A DNA stretch of 40,634 nucleotides from an uncultured Bacilli bacterium (GTDB taxonomy: Bacteria; Bacillota_I; Bacilli_A; RF39; UBA660), in contig CAKOHG010000007.1 of NCBI GenBank assembly GCA_934085565.1, positions 1 through 40,634 on the forward strand, in the 5' to 3' direction. The notes under the pieces are model-generated. The model did no database searches, was not told where the DNA came from, and saw only the letters and a program-made list of their open reading frames with translations. The translations under genes were made by a program, and so were the position numbers. Below, piece after piece: positions 7,146 to 15,770 of the stretch. The stretch's first letter is position 1; every line of letters starts with the position of its first letter.

Positions 7146-7458
7146 ATACAATATACATGTTTCCATCAGCTTCGTATTCTTTAGTGTAGTAGGTATTGCC
7201 TTCTAATTTACTAATTCTGGCGTCTAGACGGTTTATGCTTCTTTCTATTTTAGCAAGTCTGCTTTCAATTTCACTAGTACTTGCGGTGGTAGTATTTGTC
7301 ATTTGCATAGGAAAGTTAGGCATGGTAGGCATGTTTTGGGCTTGATAAAAATTGCTACTTGCCATATTCATAGAAGGATACATTGGATTTTGCATATTAC
7401 CTACAGAACTCATGTTAAAATTAGTGCTTTCGAAAAAGGAATTTCTGTCTTTTCTCAT
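7144..7458 (-). CDS. Small Met/Asn-rich protein with C-terminal coiled coil
   Basis: 104 residues in two parts. Residues 1-60 are low complexity, rich in M, N, P, S and Q (repeated PMYPSMNM and TMPNFPMQM patterns). Residues 64-88 form a short heptad coil, ESRLAKIERSINRLDARI, followed by a Tyr-rich tail. The composition resembles small spore coat proteins, and a possible sigma-K site lies upstream; no family is recognised, so this is inference. AAAGGAGGAACAAG gives a strong ribosome site. It is convergent with the flippase gene and divergent from trmB. Confidence 0.7.
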   Translation of the reverse strand: MRKDRNSFFESTNFNMSSVGNMQNPMYPSMNMASSNFYQAQNMPTMPNFPMQMTNTTTASTSEIESRLAKIERSINRLDARISKLEGNTYYTKEYEADGNMYIV

Positions 7459-7477
7459 CTTGTTCCTCCTTTATAGT

Positions 7478-7505
7478 TAATATATGTATTTATAGAAAGA
7501 AGTGT
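7478..7505 (-). promoter_or_regulatory. Candidate sigma-K-type promoter
   Basis: On the minus strand CATATATTA fits CATANNNTA, with AC dinucleotides 15 and 17 bases upstream. The A+T richness makes chance occurrence fairly likely. Confidence 0.3.
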
Positions 7506-7512
7506 GAAAAAA

Positions 7513-8130
7513 ATGCGTCTAAGAAATGTAAAAAATGCTAGAGAAAAATTAGAAGCTAGCAAATATTTTGTAAAAGAACCTGAAAAAAATAAAGGAAACT
7601 GGTCGAATGGTTCTAAAATCCATCTTGAGATAGGAACTGGTAAGGGTGACTTTTTAATTGGAATGGCCACGGCTTATCCTGATATTTTATTTATTGGCGT
7701 AGAAAAATATGAAAGTGTTTTAGTAAGAGCAATTGAAAAGGCAGAAGATCTAAATTTATCAAACTTAAAATTTATCTGTTATGATGCGGCTAAAATAGAT
7801 AATGTTTTTGATCATGAAATAGACACCATATATTTGAATTTTTCAGATCCTTGGCCTAAGACAAAACATCATAAAAGAAGATTAACAAGTCCTTTATTTT
7901 TAGAAACTTATGATAAAATTTTTAAAGATGAAAAACACATTGTTCAAAAAACAGATAATATTGATTTATTTGCCTATAGTTTAGAAGAACTAAGTAAGCA
8001 TGGCTATACTTTGGAAAAAGTAAGTTTAGATCTTGTTAATGAGAAAATATTTAATGTGAAAACAGAATATGAAGAGAAATTTATGAATCTCGGTTACAAA
8101 ATTAACTATGTTGACGCGAGAAAAAAATAA
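7513..8130 (+). CDS. trmB: tRNA (guanine-N7)-methyltransferase TrmB
   Basis: 205 residues from this start. It forms m7G46 in tRNA using S-adenosylmethionine. The SAM-binding motif HLEIGTGKGDFLIGMA comes early, then FIGVEKYESVLVRA, and the family signature NFSDPWPKTKHHKRRL. A GTG three codons upstream is in frame but abuts the AAAGAAG ribosome site; the conserved family opening MRLRN supports this ATG. It is followed by a T-rich stretch without a clear hairpin. Confidence 0.93.
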   Translation: MRLRNVKNAREKLEASKYFVKEPEKNKGNWSNGSKIHLEIGTGKGDFLIGMATAYPDILFIGVEKYESVLVRAIEKAEDLNLSNLKFICYDAAKIDNVFDHEIDTIYLNFSDPWPKTKHHKRRLTSPLFLETYDKIFKDEKHIVQKTDNIDLFAYSLEELSKHGYTLEKVSLDLVNEKIFNVKTEYEEKFMNLGYKINYVDARKK

Positions 8131-8163
8131 ATTTTCTTTTTTTTACCTTTTTTTAAGAAGTCA

Positions 8164-8172
8164 TGCTATACT
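8164..8172 (+). promoter_or_regulatory. Extended -10 promoter element
   Basis: TGC followed by TATACT. TTTACC lies 19 bases upstream as a poor -35 box. It is only about 20 bases before the start of the large prepilin-like gene, so the leader would be very short. Confidence 0.45.
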
Positions 8173-8193
8173 TGTTATAGTAGGTGATAGGAT

Positions 8194-10383
8194 ATGAAAA
8201 AAGGGTTTACACTGGTAGAGCTTTTAAGCGTGCTGGGAATTATGGCTCTTCTTTTACTTATTGCAGTACCAACATATTTAAGTGTTTCTAACAATATTAA
8301 AGAAAACTTATATGAATCAAAAGTAAAAGAACTTTTATCAAAGGGCGAGAGTTATGCCGAGGATACTAATAATTATGCTTTTTCGGTAAATAGATTACTC
8401 GAAGAAGGGAAAATAAGTCCAGATGATGAATCAGGAGCTATTTACGATCCTAGAGACAAAAGAAAAATGAATTGTGATCTTATTGAAGTAAGCTATCAAA
8501 ATAATCAAATGGAAAGCAATTTAATCCCTCAATCAGAATGCTTAAGTGATGAGGAAATAAGTAGTAGATATGGACTTTTGAAATTAGTATTAAAAGGAAA
8601 TGTTAACGAAAAAGTAGAACCAGATACTTGGACAAATGATAGTGAAGTTTCTGTAAGCTATGAAATAAATGATAAATATAAAGATATCGTAGAAGACATT
8701 ACAGGCTTAACTTGGGCTGGAGCCGAAGAAAAAAGTTGTACTAAAGAAAACATTCATGATTGTGATATCTATAAAGTAAGTACAACGACTAGTGCCTCTT
8801 TAACAGTTCGCTTAGTAGCTAATATAAAACTTAAAGATACTACGGTTACCAACAATTATGTTGCTGCGGTATATATGGATACAGAAGCACCTGTTTTAAA
8901 ACAAGATAGTATTTTAGTGAATAATGATGTGGAAACCAATGCCAATAAAAAAGTTACCTTTGAACTTTCTGATAATTATGGTAGTGGAGTAGCTTCTTAT
9001 GCTCTTGTAACCACAAAATCATGTAATAATGCTTCTTATAAGGATGCTTCGGATGGTACACAAACGGAGTATTTAGATGAACAAGTTTACTACGTTTGTG
9101 CAAAAGATAAAGTAGGAAATGAAAAAGGGTATTTTGATGAAGGATATCAAATCGATGTTAAAAATGTGGATAAAGATAAATTAAAAGCCTCTTTAAGTAT
9201 TACAAGCAAAGATACTCGTTATCATTCTAAAGATGTTAAATTAACTATCACGACGAATAAAAATTCCAGTGATTTACAAATGTGTATTTCTCAAACTAAT
9301 TATTTACAAGATTGTTCTTTTGAAAAATATAGTGAAACTAAAAACATAACTTTAAATGGCGATTATGATGGTTCTTCCAAAACGGTTTATGTTACCATTC
9401 AGGATAAAGCAGGTAATCTTTCACATGTTAAAGCCACTTATTCTTTATATAAATATTGTTCTAGAGTAGGTTCATGGCAAGTAGTATCCAATACTAAAAA
9501 TACTTGTCCTGCTTGTGGGAATGCTTACTATAATATTTCTTATCGTCAAAATGATTACTACTTTACTTCTCATCAATGTAGTACGAAACAAGAAGGACGT
9601 TCTTGTGGGTTAAAAAGCTGTGATCCTGTGGATAATATGAATCCAAATGATTATGATTCTAGTAAAAAAGTAACATGTGATAAAACTCAATTTCAAAAAT
9701 TAATTAACAATTATATTGATCGTTTTAAAAATGCTTTAAATTATCAAAGCTTCCGTAATGCCCTTTATGATTGTGGCAGTGTCACTTCTGGTATTTTAGC
9801 TTCTTCTGATAATGCTTATAATATTTTAAGAAATCATTCTCGTACTCAAATAGTATCTGGTAGTGGTAAAAGTGGTAACTGTAAATGCTACTACAATAAA
9901 GATAGTAAAAGTGCCGAGAAAACTTGTGCCAAATCAGCCTGTAATGGTGAATATGAAAACTATGTTTCTGGTATCATTTATAGTGGTCGTGTCTTTGTCT
10001 TAAGTGCTACAACCGCCATGAAAGCTGTGGACTGGGGAACAAGTTCTTCTAAATGTGGCGATGACAATGGTTTTGGAGATTGTGAAAATGAAGGAAGTTC
10101 TTGGGAAAAATATGGCTATCGTAGTATCATCTTAAGTGATGTAAATAATAATGCTTATGAAGCCACTGGATGGGGTTATTGTACCAGATCTACGAATGCC
10201 ATTTTAAACTGGGATGATTGTTATTCACGAGATGAAAGAAAAAATCGTATTGCCTCTTTCCAAAACAGTGTCAGAGTAGGGCTCTTTAGTTACCAAAACT
10301 GGGAATATGATAATGAAAAGAATGACCGAGATGTTTATAGCTATCAAAATGGAAAAGTATATGTACAAATATTTGTAATTTAA
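8194..10383 (+). CDS. Giant prepilin-like surface protein with Cys-rich C-terminal region
   Basis: 729 residues, several times longer than a normal type IV pilin or pseudopilin. MKKGFTLVELLSVLGIMAL is a textbook prepilin leader: cleavage after Gly4, Phe at +1, Glu at +5, then a hydrophobic helix. A helical segment with the pilin-like YESKVKELLSKGESYAED follows. From about residue 229 there are two Ig-like stretches, the first starting DTEAPVLKQDS and each ending near a DNYGSG or QDKAGN motif typical of bacterial surface Ig-like domains. From residue 422 to the end lies a Tyr/Asn-rich region with about 16 cysteines including CPAC and CKC. It would be processed by a prepilin peptidase and exposed at the surface. 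A small membrane-anchored gene follows 13 bases later. Confidence 0.8.
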   Translation: MKKGFTLVELLSVLGIMALLLLIAVPTYLSVSNNIKENLYESKVKELLSKGESYAEDTNNYAFSVNRLLEEGKISPDDESGAIYDPRDKRKMNCDLIEVSYQNNQMESNLIPQSECLSDEEISSRYGLLKLVLKGNVNEKVEPDTWTNDSEVSVSYEINDKYKDIVEDITGLTWAGAEEKSCTKENIHDCDIYKVSTTTSASLTVRLVANIKLKDTTVTNNYVAAVYMDTEAPVLKQDSILVNNDVETNANKKVTFELSDNYGSGVASYALVTTKSCNNASYKDASDGTQTEYLDEQVYYVCAKDKVGNEKGYFDEGYQIDVKNVDKDKLKASLSITSKDTRYHSKDVKLTITTNKNSSDLQMCISQTNYLQDCSFEKYSETKNITLNGDYDGSSKTVYVTIQDKAGNLSHVKATYSLYKYCSRVGSWQVVSNTKNTCPACGNAYYNISYRQNDYYFTSHQCSTKQEGRSCGLKSCDPVDNMNPNDYDSSKKVTCDKTQFQKLINNYIDRFKNALNYQSFRNALYDCGSVTSGILASSDNAYNILRNHSRTQIVSGSGKSGNCKCYYNKDSKSAEKTCAKSACNGEYENYVSGIIYSGRVFVLSATTAMKAVDWGTSSSKCGDDNGFGDCENEGSSWEKYGYRSIILSDVNNNAYEATGWGYCTRSTNAILNWDDCYSRDERKNRIASFQNSVRVGLFSYQNWEYDNEKNDRDVYSYQNGKVYVQIFVI

Positions 10384-10396
10384 AGGAGAGATAATA

Positions 10397-10879
10397 ATGA
10401 AGAAAAATGTATTCATCATTTTAGGAATTATTCTAGTTCTCGTTTTAGTAGCGGGTGGTGGAACAGCCTTTTGGTTCTACAGTACCCATATTTCTTATCA
10501 AAAATTAGCTTCTAAAATGAATGAAAATTATGATTTTGATATTTCTTACGAAACTGAAGAAGATGGCTATAGTTATTCGGGTAGTTACGATCAAAATAAT
10601 AATACATTAACATATATTGATGATAACATTGAAGAGCAAAGTTTAAATGTTAATCTTTATGAAACTGTTCTAAATGAAATTCCACAGCAAAAATATTACA
10701 ATAAAGATAAAACTTTTACAGGTTCCTTTAGTCTTGTTTCTTTAAAACAGAATAAGGATCTTTCTAAACTTTTACCTAGTGATAATAGCTTTACTTGTGA
10801 ATTTGAAATTACAGATACTTATTTAAGTAATATCGAATGTGAAGGAGATTCTAATTTTTCAATTAGTTTCTTTCGTTAA
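10397..10879 (+). CDS. Membrane-anchored partner of the giant prepilin-like protein
   Basis: 160 residues. One N-terminal membrane helix (about 5-27, FIILGIILVLVLVAGGG) is followed by an acidic extracytoplasmic domain rich in Y, S, N and D with two cysteines near the end (SFTCEF and IECEG), which could form a disulfide. No family is recognised. AAAGGAGA precedes the ATG, and the 13-base gap plus the shared terminator place it in one operon with the large prepilin-like gene. It may act in assembly or anchoring of that protein; this is inference from position only. Confidence 0.75.
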   Translation: MKKNVFIILGIILVLVLVAGGGTAFWFYSTHISYQKLASKMNENYDFDISYETEEDGYSYSGSYDQNNNTLTYIDDNIEEQSLNVNLYETVLNEIPQQKYYNKDKTFTGSFSLVSLKQNKDLSKLLPSDNSFTCEFEITDTYLSNIECEGDSNFSISFFR

Positions 10880-10909
10880 AAAAAAGACTTTTTGACAAAG
10901 CCTTTTTTT
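10878..10909. terminator. Bidirectional rho-independent terminator
   Basis: AAAAAAAG/CTTTTTTT plus an inner CTTT/AAAG, one A-C mismatch and a TTGAC loop. It serves both the prepilin-like operon and the convergent RNase J gene. Confidence 0.7.
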
Positions 10910-10914
10910 AATGT

Positions 10915-12588
10915 TTAATTTTGTTTAACTTCCATAATAACTGGTAAGATCATTGGGTGTCTTCCTGTTAAAGCACTAATATATGGAGATAAATCTAAAA
11001 TGATTTGACCTTTTAAATCTGTATAACTGTAATTTCCTTTAGAAAAGCTATCTCTAACAATTTGAGAAATTTTCTTTTCAATCTTATCAATAAGATTAGC
11101 GTTTTCATTAACCATAACAAATCCTCTTGTTGTAACATTTGGTTTTAATAATAATTGTTTGGTTAAAGGATTAATATTGATAATAGCCATTAAAATGCCA
11201 TCATGGCTCATGACTTTTCTTTCTTTTATAATAGAAGAGCCAATACCACCAATACGAGAACCATCGACATAAACATCTCCGGCACAAACGCTTTTACCTC
11301 TTGTAATACCATCATTCGTAAGATTAATCACATCACCGTTTTTACAAATGAAAATATTTTCTTTAGGAACATCACAATCAATAGCTAAATCACGATGAGC
11401 CATAAGCATACGATATTCCCCATGCATTGGCATAAAATATTGTGGTTTAACAAGGCGAAGCATTAATTTTAATTCTTCTTGTTTACCATGACCAGAGGTG
11501 TGGATATCTGAAAATTCATTATTTGTAAATACTTTAACACCTTTTAAATAAAGTTTGTTAATAACACGGCTAACACTAGTAGCATTACCTGGAATAGGTT
11601 TAGATGAGAAAACAACTAAATCATCATTTAAAAGAGATATTTGTTTATCCGTGCCATTTGCAATTCTTGATAAAGCAGCCAGAGGTTCTCCTTGACTACC
11701 GGTACATAAAATACAAATTTCGTTACGTTTTAAACTTTTTGCTTTTTGAGGATCTATAAAAATACTACGATCACTAATCATGCCATTTTCTAAAGCAATT
11801 TCAATACTTGTTTTCATACTACGACCGAAAACCATAATTTGACGATTATTTTTACGACAAGTTTCCACGATATGTTTTAAACGATAAATGTTAGAAGCAA
11901 ATGTAGCAATAATAACACGTCCATAATGTTTAGAAACAATATCATTTAAAGTTTCATCGACACAAGACTCTGACTTAGAAAAACCTTCAGATAAAGCATT
12001 TGTACTATCAGAAAGTAAAAGTTTAACACCTTCTTCACCAATTTTAGCAATTTTATGAAAATCAGCGATAGGACCAATAGGGGTTAAATCAAATTTAAAA
12101 TCACCCGTTTCAAATATAATACCTTGAGGAGTTCTAATAACAACAGCGAAACTATCCGGAATGGAATGAGTTGTATTAATAAACTCAAGTTCAAAATATT
12201 TAAATTTTAAATGGCTATCTTTGTTGATAACCTCAATATTTTGGTAATCTAAATGATTATCCTCTAATTTATTTCTGATTAAACTTGCCGCAATACGAGG
12301 GGCATAAATCACCGGTATTTTGACATTTTGCAGTAAAAAAGAAATACCACCGATGTGATCTTCATGACCATGAGTAATTACTAGCGCTTTAATTTTATCT
12401 TCATTTTCTTTTAAATAAGTAACATCTTGAATAACATAATCAATTCCCATTAAGTCTTCTTCGGGAAACATAACACCAGCATCAATAATGATAATTTCGT
12501 CCTGGTGAGAAACGACATACATATTTTTACCAACTTCACCAAGCCCGCCTAAAGCAATAACGGACGTGATATCCTTATTATTTTGCAT
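10915..12588 (-). CDS. rnjA: Ribonuclease J (catalytically intact)
   Basis: 557 residues, normal for RNase J. It is a metallo-beta-lactamase/beta-CASP nuclease that degrades and processes mRNA and rRNA. The metal motif ITHGHEDHIGG is complete (H73, H75, D77, H78), followed by THSIPDSFAV, FETGDFKFDL, SDSTNA, the beta-CASP stretch with CTGSQGEP, HTSGHGKQEEL and MPMHGEYRM. The reading frame stays open 90 codons further upstream, but that part lacks family similarity. The start MQNNKDITSVIALGGLGEVG has AAAGGAG 13 bases before it, somewhat far. The window has a second, degenerate RNase J. Confidence 0.93.
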   Translation of the reverse strand: MQNNKDITSVIALGGLGEVGKNMYVVSHQDEIIIIDAGVMFPEEDLMGIDYVIQDVTYLKENEDKIKALVITHGHEDHIGGISFLLQNVKIPVIYAPRIAASLIRNKLEDNHLDYQNIEVINKDSHLKFKYFELEFINTTHSIPDSFAVVIRTPQGIIFETGDFKFDLTPIGPIADFHKIAKIGEEGVKLLLSDSTNALSEGFSKSESCVDETLNDIVSKHYGRVIIATFASNIYRLKHIVETCRKNNRQIMVFGRSMKTSIEIALENGMISDRSIFIDPQKAKSLKRNEICILCTGSQGEPLAALSRIANGTDKQISLLNDDLVVFSSKPIPGNATSVSRVINKLYLKGVKVFTNNEFSDIHTSGHGKQEELKLMLRLVKPQYFMPMHGEYRMLMAHRDLAIDCDVPKENIFICKNGDVINLTNDGITRGKSVCAGDVYVDGSRIGGIGSSIIKERKVMSHDGILMAIININPLTKQLLLKPNVTTRGFVMVNENANLIDKIEKKISQIVRDSFSKGNYSYTDLKGQIILDLSPYISALTGRHPMILPVIMEVKQN

Positions 12589-12658
12589 AATTAATAAAAT
12601 TCTCCTTTCAAAAAATAAGTTTAAAGTTGTTTCGCTGAATGAATTATAACGCAAAAAA

Positions 12659-12687
12659 TTGTAATTGTAAAGTTTTAATGCTATAAT
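12659..12687 (+). promoter_or_regulatory. Sigma-A promoter, extended -10, for the prepilin-ftsY operon
   Basis: TTGTAA, 17 bases, TATAAT, with TGC before the -10 box. The expected start of transcription lies about 10 bases before the prepilin ATG, giving a very short leader. Confidence 0.75.
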
Positions 12688-12703
12688 GAAACAGGTGGTA
12701 AGC

Positions 12704-13111
12704 ATGATAAATAAACGTGGTTTTACATTAGTAGAACTCATTGCTGTAATAAGTATTTTAGGACTTTTGACGACTCTTGCAGCAACCAGTATCACAAAGA
12801 CCTTAAATGAAAGTAGAGAAAATCTTTTACAAGAGCAAATTAAAAGTTTAAAAGACACAGCGATTACTTATGTTTCTAATAAGAAATATTATTTTAAAGT
12901 TTGTCCGGATACTTTTAATCCAGCTAAAACTACAAGTAAAGATAAAAACTGCTATGTCAAATTCACTGTATCAGAGCTTATACAATCCGGATTATTTGAA
13001 AATAAAAATAATATCTGCAAAGAAGATAAAAAAATTGTTGTTTATCGTAAACAAGATGGCTCGTATGATTCTTTAGAAACCTACATAGAAGATGATACAT
13101 GCGCCTATTAG
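12704..13111 (+). CDS. Prepilin-like protein (type IV pilin/pseudopilin)
   Basis: 135 residues. MINKRGFTLVELIAVISIL carries the prepilin cleavage site (after Gly6, Phe at +1, Glu at +5) and a hydrophobic helix to about residue 32. The outer domain has four cysteines (FKVCPDTF, KNCYVKF, NNICKED and the end DDTCAY), a pattern suggesting disulfides. An in-frame ATG six codons earlier overlaps the -10 box and cannot be used. It lies 14 bases upstream of ftsY and probably heads that operon, an odd place for a pilin. No pilus ATPase, platform protein or peptidase is in the window. Confidence 0.85.
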   Translation: MINKRGFTLVELIAVISILGLLTTLAATSITKTLNESRENLLQEQIKSLKDTAITYVSNKKYYFKVCPDTFNPAKTTSKDKNCYVKFTVSELIQSGLFENKNNICKEDKKIVVYRKQDGSYDSLETYIEDDTCAY

Positions 13112-13125
13112 AAAGAGGAAACATT

Positions 13126-14118
13126 ATGGGATTATTTGATAAATTAAAAAATATAGTAACCAAAAAAGAAGATATTGAAGAAAAAGAAAATTTAAAAGAT
13201 TATGAAAAAGGATTAGAAAAAACAAGAGATGAATTTGTTTCTAAATTAAGCTTATTAGGTATCAAATATAATAAAGTAAATGAGGAATACTTTGAAGAAC
13301 TAGAACAAATTTTAATCATGGCTGATATCGGGGTCAATACTGTTTTTGATTTTTTAGATCGTCTAAAAGAACGGGTTAAAAAAGAAAATATCACAGATAC
13401 TAAATATTTAAATGAAGTTATTGTCGATGAGCTTTTCATTATTTATGTTAATAATGAATCTTTATCAGATAAAATCAATTTAGCTGAAGAAGGACCAACA
13501 GTTATTTTAATGGTGGGTGTCAATGGAGTTGGTAAAACGACAAGTATTGCTAAATTAGCTTACAAATATAAAAAAGAAGGTAAAAAAGTAATGATGATTG
13601 CTGGTGATACCTTTAGAGCGGGTGCTGTGGAGCAACTAAAAGATTGGAGTGAGAAAACCGGAACCTTATTCTTTGGGAGTGAAAGTAAAGATCCTGCTGG
13701 CGTTATCTTTGACGGGCTAGCCAAAGCCAAAGAAGAAAATGTAGATATCGTTTTAGTAGATACCGCAGGAAGATTACAAAACAAAGTGAATTTAATGCAA
13801 GAATTAGAAAAAATAAATCGTATTATTGACCGTCAAATTCCAGGAGCACCTCATGAAGTTTTACTTGTAATAGACGCGACTACTGGTCAAAATGGTATTT
13901 TACAAGCCAAAAGTTTTGGGGAAATCACCAACATTACAGGTATTGTTTTAACTAAATTAGATGGTACGGCAAAAGGTGGTATTGTCTTAGCTATTAAAGA
14001 AGCCGTAGGAATACCCGTTAAATTTATTGGTCTTGGTGAAAAAATGGAAGATTTAAAGCCTTTTGATATTGAAGCTTATATTTATGGCTTATTCAAAGGA
14101 ATGATTGACCATGAATAA
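13126..14118 (+). CDS. ftsY: Signal recognition particle receptor FtsY
   Basis: 330 residues. FtsY docks SRP-ribosome complexes at the membrane and hydrolyses GTP together with Ffh. The N-terminal MGLFDKLKNIV is a short amphipathic membrane-targeting helix, followed by a brief acidic linker and the NG domain: GVNGVGKTT (P loop, about residue 131), DTFRAGAVEQL, DTAGRLQNK, TKLDGTAKGG and GLGEKMEDLKPF. AGAGGAAAC precedes this ATG; an upstream in-frame start lies inside the prepilin stop region. The stop overlaps the ylxM start, so the two are translationally coupled. Confidence 0.95.
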   Translation: MGLFDKLKNIVTKKEDIEEKENLKDYEKGLEKTRDEFVSKLSLLGIKYNKVNEEYFEELEQILIMADIGVNTVFDFLDRLKERVKKENITDTKYLNEVIVDELFIIYVNNESLSDKINLAEEGPTVILMVGVNGVGKTTSIAKLAYKYKKEGKKVMMIAGDTFRAGAVEQLKDWSEKTGTLFFGSESKDPAGVIFDGLAKAKEENVDIVLVDTAGRLQNKVNLMQELEKINRIIDRQIPGAPHEVLLVIDATTGQNGILQAKSFGEITNITGIVLTKLDGTAKGGIVLAIKEAVGIPVKFIGLGEKMEDLKPFDIEAYIYGLFKGMIDHE

Positions 14119-14407
14119 ATTTTTATACTATAACGATTTATTCAATCTTTACAAAGAACTTTTAACCACTAAGGAAAAAGAAATCTTTGCTCTTTATTAT
14201 GAAGAAAATTATTCTATGGGGGAAATTAGTGAAAATTTAAATATCTCGAGAAGTGCGGTCGGAAATACCGTAAAAATCGTGGAAAACAAATTAAGTAAAT
14301 ATGAAAGTATTTTGCACATCAAAGAAAAAAATGAAAAATTAATGGAATTAAGTGAAAAAATAGAAGATGAGAATTTAAAAAGGGAACTTGAAAAAATTAT
14401 CAGTTAG
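14111..14407 (+). CDS. ylxM: YlxM/p13-like helix-turn-helix protein
   Basis: 98 residues, usual for the family. YlxM proteins resemble sigma-70 region 4 and stimulate or accompany SRP function. The pattern LLTTKEKEIFALYYEENYSMGEIS, then LNISRSAVGNTVKI, is the HTH, and the C-terminal half is a charged helix ending LKRELEKII. The ATG overlaps the ftsY stop; the alternative start two codons earlier is a TTG without benefit. Its position between ftsY and ffh is the standard Firmicute order. Confidence 0.9.
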   Translation: MNKFLYYNDLFNLYKELLTTKEKEIFALYYEENYSMGEISENLNISRSAVGNTVKIVENKLSKYESILHIKEKNEKLMELSEKIEDENLKRELEKIIS

Positions 14408-14422
14408 AAAAGAGGAATTTTT

Positions 14423-15730
14423 ATGTTTGAATATTTAGGAGATCGTTTAACTAATGCGATTAAAAACATCCGCGGAATGGGAACTATTACCGAAGAAAAT
14501 ATCGGGGAGGCTATGCGTGAAATACGAATGGCTCTTCTAGAAGCTGATGTCAACTATACAGTTGTTAAAGAATTCGTAGCTAACGTCAAAGAAAAAGCTT
14601 TAGGAATGGAAGTTCAAAAAAATGTTAAACCAGATGAACTCTTTATTAAAATTGTTAAAGATGAATTAATATCTTTATTAGGGGGTGAAGTAGCTCCTTT
14701 AGAAACAAAAGAAAATCCAACGATTTTAATGCTTGTCGGTTTACAAGGTTCAGGAAAAACAACGACTGCTGGTAAACTTGCCAACTATTTACGTAAAAAG
14801 GAAGCTAAACATCCTTTACTTGTTGCCTGTGATATTTATAGACCAGCTGCCATTGACCAATTAAAAGAAGTAGGAAAAAGTCTAAATATTCCAGTGTTTG
14901 AAGAAGGAAAGAAAAATCCTGTTGAAATTATTAATCATGCCCTTACTTATGCGAAAGAAAATAAAAATGATTATATCATCATTGATACTGCTGGACGCCT
15001 TCACATTGATGAGGCTTTAATGGATGAGTTAAAAGAAATTGAAAGTGAATTTAAACCACATGAAGTATTACTTGTGATTGACGCGATGATGGGACAAGAT
15101 GCCATTAACGTTATTGAAGGATTTAATAGCAGTTTAAAATTAACCGGATGTATTTTAACAAAATTAGATGGTAACACCAAAGGTGGAGTTGCCTTGTCCG
15201 TTAGACATTTAACGAATGTTCCAATTAAATTTGTCGGTGATTCTGAAAAATTAGACGGCTTATCTCCATTTTTCCCAACTCGTATGGCTGAACGTATCTT
15301 AGACATGGGCGATATTATGGGAATTGCCGAAAAAGTAGAAAACATCATTTCAGAAGATGAAGCTAAACGAGAAGCTGAAAGAATGATGAGTGGTAAATAT
15401 GACCTAGAAGATTTTTTAACTAATTTAAAACAAGTTAGAAAATTAGGTCCCCTTGAAAATATTATTAAAATGCTTCCTCAAGCTCGTAAGATGGGGCTTA
15501 ATAATGTTTCTATTGACCCAAAACAAATGGCACACATTGAAGCTATCATTTTATCAATGACACCATACGAAAGAAAACATCCTGAAGTTTTGAAAAATAG
15601 TCGTAAACAAAGGATTAGTAAAGGTTCAGGAAGACCCGTTGAAGAAATTAATCGCCTTTTAAATCAATTTGAAGAAATGAAAAAAATGATGAAAATGATG
15701 AAAAATGGGAATTTAAAACTACCGTTTTAG
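14423..15730 (+). CDS. ffh: Signal recognition particle protein Ffh (SRP54)
   Basis: 435 residues. The N domain starts MFEYLGDRLTNAIKNI, the G domain has GLQGSGKTTTAGKLA (about residue 106), ACDIYRPAAIDQL, DTAGRLHID and TKLDGNTKGG, and the M domain (about 300-435) carries SGSGRPVEEINRLLNQF-type RNA-binding sequence and the Met-rich tail MKKMMKMMKN. It binds signal sequences and 4.5S RNA. The 15-base gap from ylxM and AAAAGAGGAA suggest one operon. rpsP, often next in Bacillus, does not follow. Confidence 0.96.
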   Translation: MFEYLGDRLTNAIKNIRGMGTITEENIGEAMREIRMALLEADVNYTVVKEFVANVKEKALGMEVQKNVKPDELFIKIVKDELISLLGGEVAPLETKENPTILMLVGLQGSGKTTTAGKLANYLRKKEAKHPLLVACDIYRPAAIDQLKEVGKSLNIPVFEEGKKNPVEIINHALTYAKENKNDYIIIDTAGRLHIDEALMDELKEIESEFKPHEVLLVIDAMMGQDAINVIEGFNSSLKLTGCILTKLDGNTKGGVALSVRHLTNVPIKFVGDSEKLDGLSPFFPTRMAERILDMGDIMGIAEKVENIISEDEAKREAERMMSGKYDLEDFLTNLKQVRKLGPLENIIKMLPQARKMGLNNVSIDPKQMAHIEAIILSMTPYERKHPEVLKNSRKQRISKGSGRPVEEINRLLNQFEEMKKMMKMMKNGNLKLPF

Positions 15731-15739
15731 AAGATTTTC

Positions 15740-15748
15740 TGATATACT
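15740..15748 (+). promoter_or_regulatory. Extended -10 promoter element
   Basis: TGA followed by TATACT, 22 bases before the lipoprotein start codon. No clear -35 box. Confidence 0.4.
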
Positions 15749-15770
15749 TGTCTAGTTAAGGAGCGTGTTT

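Noticed and set aside
12686..12703. Earlier ATG for the second prepilin
   Set aside because: It lies inside the TATAAT -10 box and has no ribosome site.
12589..12858. A 90-codon upstream extension of the RNase J reading frame
   Set aside because: It has no family similarity, spans the divergent promoter region of the prepilin gene, and a family-typical start with an AAAGGAG site lies downstream.
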